A stretch of 64,000 nucleotides of DNA from Thraustochytrium sp. TN22 (Eukaryota; Sar; Bigyra; Thraustochytrida; Thraustochytriidae): contig JABLUY010000021.1 of the NCBI GenBank assembly GCA_013306675.1, positions 129,984 to 193,983 on the forward strand. The letters are read 5' to 3'. The notes under the pieces were generated by a model. The model searched no databases. It was not told the origin of the DNA and saw only the letters and a list, made by a program, of their open reading frames with translations. Shown piece after piece: positions 57,117-64,000 of this stretch (positions are counted from its first letter, which is position 1; each line of letters opens with the position of its first letter). A program made the translations under genes and the position numbers.

Positions 57117-59990
57117 ATGCTGCGCTCGGTGCTGAGTCCGTTGACACGGGTCTTTGGCGTGCCGCTCAAGCGCGTCGTGCGCTTTGCGCTCAAGTCCTCG
57201 CTCGGCAGGTTCCTGCAGCACGACCTGCGCTTTGAGCAGTTTTGCGTGAGCCTGAGCAGCGGCCATGCGGAGCTGCATGACCTCGAGCTCGACGTGGGGG
57301 AGATTTGTCGCGCGCTAGGCGCCGAGGCGCTCCCCTTCGACCTCGAAGCCGTGCGCGTCGGCCTGGTTCGTGTTGAAGCCTTCGGCGGCGAGGAGGAGGG
57401 TCTCTTCGTGCACATTGAGCGCGTTGAGGTTCACGTCCGGCCGCGGCGCACGGGCGCCAAGGTCTCCGGCGCCAAGGCTCGTCCTCCTCTGGCGGCGGCT
57501 CCCGAGGATGGCGCCAGCAGTGCCAAGGCGGACAAGCCACAGCTCCAGCAGCCGGAGCAGCGCAGCGCGCCCAAGGCGCGCCCCGCGGACATGGATCTCG
57601 AGGACCCAGACAGCGACTACGACGACGCGCTTGAGGCGCCGCAGGAATCCGAGCTGAGTCAGGCCGCGCTCGACGGGCTCAACACTCTTGGTCGCTGGAT
57701 CGACGAGTACGCCGCCGGTCTGCGCGCCGAGGCCGTCGACGTGGCGTTTTTCGTGAGTGGCCAGGGCCCCGAGCGCCTCGCGCTGCGCTGCTCGCGCATG
57801 GCGCTGGGCGGCTCCGGCAGCTCCGGCAGCTCTGCCAGCTCTGGCGCTGCGATCGACCGCCTTGTCACCCTGGATGCGCTCATGGCGTATCTCGAGTCGC
57901 CCGTCTCGGGCGCGCGCTGCGTCGCGCGCATCGGCCCAGGCTCCACCGTGCTCGTGCGTTCCGGTGCCCAGAATGAGGTGAACGTGGAGATACCGACAGT
58001 CCAGGCCATGGTCGACCCTTCGCTATGGGCATCGGTGCTGGCGCTTGCGGCTGCCTTCAGCGCAAGTGAGTCGAACGACGCAGCCGCTGAGGCCGCCGCG
58101 CCAGACGAAGAGACTGCGGACGATGGCGGCGCAAGTGAGGCCGCGCCCGCGGGCCTGCACGGCGGCGGCGACGGCGGCGAAGACACGGACGATGAATTCG
58201 CCTCGGATGGTCTCGAATTCTTCGACGCGGAGGACGGCGCAAGCGTGGGCGCTTCGGCGAGCGCGAGCGCGGCCTGGGAGTCCCGCGCCAAGGGCGCTCA
58301 CGATGGAGCGGAAGCGCTGCTCCGCGAGCGGGCGGCTGCGCACGACCCTCAAGGCGGTCGGGGCGCCGTTGACGAGGACGACGGCCCCGACGCGGAGGCA
58401 GATGCGGCGGAGCGCCGTGGCGACGCACCGCTCGTCATCAATCTCAGCGTAGCGCGTGTTCAGGCTGAGCTCATGTACGCGCCTTCGCTGGGCGATGTGG
58501 AGAGCCCAGATGCAGTGCGCCATGTGCTGGCCGCGTGGAGGGGCCAAACGACCGAGGCGGCGGCCGCAGTGGATGCGCAGCTCCTCGAGGCGCTCACGGA
58601 GGCCCTAAGCCGGGAGCCGCGCGGGTCCGCCCAGGTGCCGAGCGAGCGCCTGCTCCTCCGTGTGCAAGGCACGGTCTTCGCGGCACGCGTGGAGCCCCGC
58701 GAGGGCGGCGTGCGCGCCAAGATCACCGTGGGCCGCATTGGCGCCCTCGAGGTTCTGGCCGGCGACCCGCAGGCCGCACCTTCGACCCAGGCCGGTGCGC
58801 GGGTCTGCGTGCATCGCGTCCTGGACATGCAACCGGACGTCGGTGGCGTAGCCTGTCATGTGGACCTCGTCCGCGGCGCGTCAATGGTTGTGCAGCTCTC
58901 GGCGCTTGCGCTCAGCTGGGACAACGGCATGATCGCGCACCGCCTGGTGGACTACCTGCCAGAGCCGGCGCCGCGCGAGAGCGGCGACATGGCCCGCGCG
59001 CATGCCGGCGCTGCGAGCCCCCCTGCCAAGGAGGGCGACGCTGGCGAGGCGACGGAGGAGGATTACCACCTGCGCGTCGTCACGCCGCGTGCGCTCGTGG
59101 TCCTGCGCGTGCCACCCAGCGCCGACACCTCCCCCGGCGCGCAGAACCGGCGCTGGCTCCGCGAGGCTATGGTACTCGACATGGCGGACGTGACGGCCCA
59201 GACAGGGGCAGCGGCTCGGCAGGCGCAGGCGGCGGCAAAGGCGTTGCCGACCGCGGAACTCGCATCCGGTCGTGCCGCCTTTTACGAGCAGGTTGAGGAG
59301 CTGCGTAGCGTCCTGTGGAGCCTGGTCTTCGACTTTGCCCGCGTCCATGCCGGTGTGAAGCCGGTCGGCAGCGCCGCGTTGGCCTCCATGGCTTGCGAGA
59401 GCACCTGCGGCAGCCTCGGTCCATGGGCGCTCATTGTGGAGAGCTCGCCCCAGGACGCGCGTCTGCCCCGTCTCGCCATGAGTGTCCGCCGGCCTGTGCA
59501 GCGCGCCCGTGTTGTGCAGCGCACGGCCTCGGCGGCCCTTGTCCTCGCTCGCCGCGCGCGCCGGGCCTTCAAGCGCCGCGTGCACCAGCGCCGCGCCCCG
59601 GGCGAGGAGGGCGGTAGCTTCTCGGACCCGGCGGGCGACCACGACCTGGACAAGGATCAGGACCCGCCGCTCTTTGAAGTTATGGAGACCGTTGCGACGC
59701 ACGGCTTCTGCACTGCCGACACCGCCGTGCGCCTCTTATGCCCCGGCGCGACCATGTCCATCGATCGCGTGCAGTACCATAGCCTCAATGCCGTCCTCCA
59801 GCTCGTGCTAGGTACCTTGCCCTCATTCACGCGCAACGACGGTGCCCCGGGTGACGAGACGGCGGCGGCTGCGCAGGAGGCCATGATGCTCAGCGACCTG
59901 GAGGCCATGATGCTGGACGAGGACGAGGAGCTTGGCACGCTCGCGGAGGCTGCCGAAGCAACCTCGGGCGACCTCGCCTCCCCACAGCAG

Positions 59991-60027
<37 letters not shown>

Positions 60028-62391
60028 TCCTGCAGCAGCAGCGTTCCCGCCAGTTCGCGCCCCCCACCTCGGCACAGAGCATCTGGGACCGCGCCGAGGT
60101 GTGTGGAGTGACCTTGGGCGTGGCGGCGAGCACGTACTTTCAGTTGTGCAGTCTCGGCGGCAAGCTGGAGCTTATCGACAGCACCGATCCGGACTTTGAG
60201 CTGGCGTACGCAGGGCTGGAAATGACCGTCGTGGACTCCAAGACGATGGCGGAGGCACAGGACGTGACGTTGCGCGAGGCCGGCGCGGCGGCCTGGCATC
60301 CCGTGCTGCACAGCACCAAGTGGGGCCGCAACGAGTCTTCGCCGCCGCTGTTGCAGGTCTTTATGGACCGCTCGCCCAAGCTGGCGGCGCGCGACAAGAG
60401 TATCCTGCACGTGTGCGTCGATGGTCTCACGCTGCAGTTCGCACCACCCATCGAGTGGGTTCGCAAGCTCTCGGACTTTCTCGTCTCGCCCGCGCCGACC
60501 GCCGGCGCGGCGGCAGCGGCTGCTGTCACGCGGCAGACCTCGCGCTCGGGCGGCGGCGCGGCGCAGACCCACCGGGCAGACGTCGTAACCTACACGGAGG
60601 TAACCGTGGAATTCTTCGACGCCGTGGTGGAGTACCGCAGCCGCGAGCGGCCGCACAACATGGCCCTTCTCGGGCTCGGTATGCTGCGCATGTCGTCCAA
60701 CGTTGCCTCGCCCGTGGTCCGCGACCAGTCGTACCACCTCACAGCGCGCGACCTCTCGCTGTATATCTCGAATGAGGCGCCGCCGCGCGAGGCTGCCGAC
60801 GCGCTGTCCTGGACCAGCCCGTTCTCCTCCATTGAAGACTTCGTGGCCGCCAAGCTCTTTGCTAAGATTGCCTCCTTCGATATGCTTGAGCTCTTCGTGC
60901 GAAGCCGCAACGCGCCGCCCGAGGCTCCGGCGTCCAAGCAGGACGCGGACGGCGACCCGGACACGGACTTTGAGGTCTCCGTGCCCAACGTCGCACTCTA
61001 CTGCTGCACAGACTCGGCGCTCACGCTGGAGGCGCTCCTACACGACCTTGCCGTGGAGGTCGGTGGGCGCACGCCGCTGGATTCCAGCGCCGCCGCGGAC
61101 TCATCCGACTACCCAGGCGACAACGCGCTCTTTTCCCTCGAGCCGAGGCAGCCTCACGCGCAGGAGCAAGAGCAGCAGGGCGTTGGACAAGGGCAGGCAA
61201 TGAAAGAACGAGGAGAGGTAGAACTGGAAGACGACGACGACGACGACGACGACGAGGAGGAGGAGGAGGAGGAGGGGGACGAGGAGGACTGGGCCGGTGC
61301 GACGACCGCGGCGCCTATGTCGGAGGCCACTGCTGCCACGGAGGTCTCGCCTGCCGTTCGCGATGACGAGGAGGTCTCGCCTGCCGTTCGCGATGACGAG
61401 CGGTCGGCCTCAGACCTGCGCAAGTCATACCTGCACTCGGACGCTCTCCCGGACGACCAGCTCTCCGGCCCCCAGCTGCGCAGCCGGCACGCGGATGCTG
61501 CGAGCGAGGATGCAAACCCACAGGCAGTCTTCGTGGACGGCTTCTACGCGGTGGAGGACGTCAAGCTCGTTGCAGGGTCGCAAAGCGGGTCGGAGACCCC
61601 AGGCTCGGCCGGCATGTGGTTCCATGTGGAGGACGAGCTGGGCGGTGGCAGTGGTGCTGCCGCCGCCGACGCCGCCGCCGACGCCGACGGCGGCGTAGGT
61701 GAGGGCGGCTTGGGAGGGGAGGAAGAGGGCGAAGATGATGGCGTGGAGCTCGGCGGCGCGTCGGAGTTTCTCATGTGGGGCGACCCGAGCGCCGGGCCGG
61801 TGGAGGAGATGGAGCTGGACGAGTGGCCGGCGCCGCAGCAGGGCAAGCACCGCGCGCGGTCTATTGAGGAAGAGGAAGAAGAGGAGCGCCTCGCGGAGGC
61901 GCAAGTGGAGGAAGATGCCCAGCGCGCCGCGCGCGAGCGCGAGGCCGCCATGGCCGAGTTTGCTAACCTGTACAAGCGCGAATTCCCAGAGAAGGACGTG
62001 CAGGCGAACAATGAATTTGCGGTGCTGGAGACGGCCGTCTCGTCCCAGAGCAGCTCGGGTGCTGAACCGGGTGCGGCCTCGGTTGGCGGCTGGTACGACG
62101 ACACTGAGCTGCGCATATACACGCACTACATGGGCGTGCCATACGAGGCCGGTCCTGGCTCGCATGTGCCGACAGCGGAAGCTCTAGCGGCGCGGATGGA
62201 GGGTCGCGCCACGCTTCAGTCGCGGGTCGGCCGCTGCCTGTCTCGCATCGTCGTTCGCGACATGTCGGTGCGCTGGTTTCTGTACGGAGGCTGCGACTGG
62301 AACTCGACCGCCGAGGCCGTGGACGCCTCGCGGCGGCGCCAGGGCAGGCCTACTACCGCGGAGGCGGGCCCTGAGGCAGGGCAGGAGAGCG

Positions 62392-62422
<31 letters not shown>

Positions 62423-64000
62423 CGAGGAAGCATCGGCCGCGGCCACCCATGGTGGTGGTGACCTCGGTGACCTTGACGGCGGCGCGGCGGCAGCGGCGGC
62501 GGCGCGGCGGCAACAGCGGCGGCAGCGGCACCCGTTGGCTGGACGGCAGAACGAGCGAAAGCTGGAAGTGGTCCTCGCGCATGTGACCGCGCTGGTGACG
62601 ACCTACGACACGAGCGGGGTGGACGGCCCGTGCATCGCGGAGAGCGTGGCTGTGGCGGTGCGCGATTTCAGCGTGCTGGATCGCATCTCGAGCTCGGCGA
62701 TCCATACAATGGTGGGCGAGTGGGTCTCGGACTCACAACACCCGCGCATTTCGGGTTCTTCCATGCTGCGCGTGGCGCTGGACCGCGTCGAGCGCGAGCC
62801 GCGCGACTCGCTCTGCGTGCGCGTCAGCGTTTTGCCGGTCAAAGCAAACCTGGACCAGGACTCCTTGGAGTTCTTGCTCGCCTTTCTGGCGCTTCGCGTG
62901 GGGCGCGATGACGCGGCCTTTGCGGAGCCTCGTGGCAAGGGGCGCGAGGGCTCGTCCGCCGCCGCGGCGGCCGCCGCTGCCGCCGCCGCCTCTTCGTCAG
63001 CGACAGCGCCGGGGTTGGCGGGCTCGAACTCGAGCGGGCCCCTGGGCACCGAGGGAGGCGCTGCGACCGAGGCTGCGCGCGATGCCTTTGCGGACGCGCT
63101 CGGGGATGAGTCGTCCTCGGATGGCTGCCTGAGCGGCGAGGACGCCGACATCGTTCTGGTGGAGAACACGGACTGGTTCATCGAGCGCGCGGACATTCGC
63201 GCGTTCAAGGTACGGCTGGACTACCGGCCCAAGCGCATGGACCTGCAGGGCGTCATGACAGGCGACCGTATGGCGCTGGTGAACCTCTTCGCGTACGAGG
63301 GCCTTCAGGTCTCACTGCGGCGCGTGGAGCTGGAGGTGATTCGCGGCGGCTGGCGCGAGCTCTCGGAGCTCGTCCAAGAGTCCTGGGCACACGACGCGCA
63401 GCGCCAGCGACACCGGTGCCTGGCGGGCGTTTCTTTCCCGCCCATTAACAAGGTGGCCACGCTGGGCTCCGGCCTCACGAACCTCGTGCTCATGCCGCTC
63501 GAGCAGTATCAGAAGGACGGCCGCATTGTGCACGGTATTCGCCGCGGCACCACCTCGTTCGTGCGCACCGTGGCCATCGAGGCCCTTGGCACCATTTCGG
63601 TCGCGGCACAGACGGCGCAGACCCTTTTGGAGCATGCTCGCGACGTGCTCTCCCCGCTACCGCCCGGCGCCGAATACGGCGGCCGCGAGCGCATCGGCCG
63701 CGGCGGCGAGACGGATCTGGCCACGCTGGACCGGTCCGCTGCGCTCGTGCCGCCGCCGCCGCAGAGCGTCAAGGAGGGCCTCGAGCGGGGTGCAGACAGT
63801 TTCACGCGCGAAGTCAAGCGCGCCGCCTTTGTGCTTGTCGCTCTTCCGTATGATGAATTCCAGCGCACCGGCACGACGGGCGCTGTCAAGTCGGTTCTGC
63901 GCGGCGTGCCGATCGCCGTCATCCGGCCCCTCATTGGCGCGACACAGGCCGTCTCAAGCACTCTGCTCGGTATCCGCAACGCTGTCGACCCCGAGACGCG
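57117..64000 (+). CDS. ATG2: ATG2 autophagy lipid-transfer protein (partial, runs off right edge)
   Basis: At least 2294 codons from the ATG at 57117, one exon, no stop before the window ends. ATG2 is a rod-like chorein lipid-transfer protein that moves phospholipids from the ER to the growing phagophore. The N-terminal chorein region reads MLRSVLSPLTRVFGVPLKRV then VRFALKSSLGRFLQHDLRFE and SSGHAELHDLELDVGEI. The middle is punctuated by low-complexity loops: acidic runs, a Gln tract near residue 956-970 and Gly runs. The C-terminal ATG2_CAD-type region is clear: ATLGSGLTNLVLMPLEQYQK, DGRIVHGIRRGTTSFVRTVA (about 2115-2150) and PIAVIRPLIGATQAVSSTLL (about 2266-2286), which is near the end in other ATG2s. 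The true stop probably lies shortly beyond 64000. VPS13 is excluded by the ATG2-type C-terminus. Confidence 0.93.

Noticed and set aside
56380-57147. 256-residue upstream extension of the aminotransferase
   Set aside because: It passes through a CAGG array and would overlap the ATG2 start; no ATG in frame and no targeting-peptide logic.

Overview
The window is GC-rich nuclear DNA from an intron-poor unicellular eukaryote. It has long single-exon genes (one of about 3,450 codons and one of more than 2,290), U1-70K, ATG2, BEACH and dynamin-family proteins, a fungal-type Sct1/Gpt2 acyltransferase and a C-x4-C/HGG-repeat ('WRKY19-like') protein. A thraustochytrid or other labyrinthulomycete stramenopile is my best guess. 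This is an inference from gene content and style, not proof.

Layout. 1-4.4 kb: tandem-repeat DNA, then a Lys/Ser/Arg-rich repeat protein with a capping-protein-interaction-like motif. 4.4-14.7 kb: two paralogous MFS sugar porters, head to head, flank 6.8 kb of gene-poor DNA that holds a truncated ribonucleotide reductase small-subunit relic. 15-22.3 kb: U1-70K diverges from a class C-type seven-helix receptor, followed by a CCCH-Abitram fusion, a TRM9/ALKBH8-type tRNA methyltransferase and a glycerolipid acyltransferase. 22.6-32.2 kb: a bHLH-like factor, a coiled-coil protein, a RING-CH/AlgH fusion and an EHD-like dynamin GTPase. 32.6-34.9 kb: a degenerate DNA transposon with a nuclease-like and a piggyBac-like part. 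34.9-40.5 kb: alpha-N-acetylglucosaminidase, an intron-containing tRNA-Ser(UGA) and the HGG zinc-repeat protein. 40.8-53.4 kb: a giant BEACH-WD40 protein diverging from an unknown coiled-coil protein. 53.9-64 kb: a D-amino-acid oxidase with a peroxisomal C-terminus, a PLP aminotransferase, and ATG2, which runs off the right edge.

Genes are usually one exon and often in divergent pairs. Their 5' ends lie in GC-rich simple repeats: (CCTG/CAGG)n, (GCC)n or GGCGC pentamers. Themes are membrane traffic and autophagy (BEACH, ATG2, EHD-like GTPase), lipid synthesis (GPAT), sugar uptake (two porters), RNA processing (U1-70K, TRM9, tRNA-Ser) and amino-acid metabolism (oxidase next to aminotransferase). 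I see no operon-like logic beyond these pairings. Protein starts are the first ATG that fits the conserved domain; several reading frames stay open upstream through simple repeats, so 5' ends are less certain than 3' ends.
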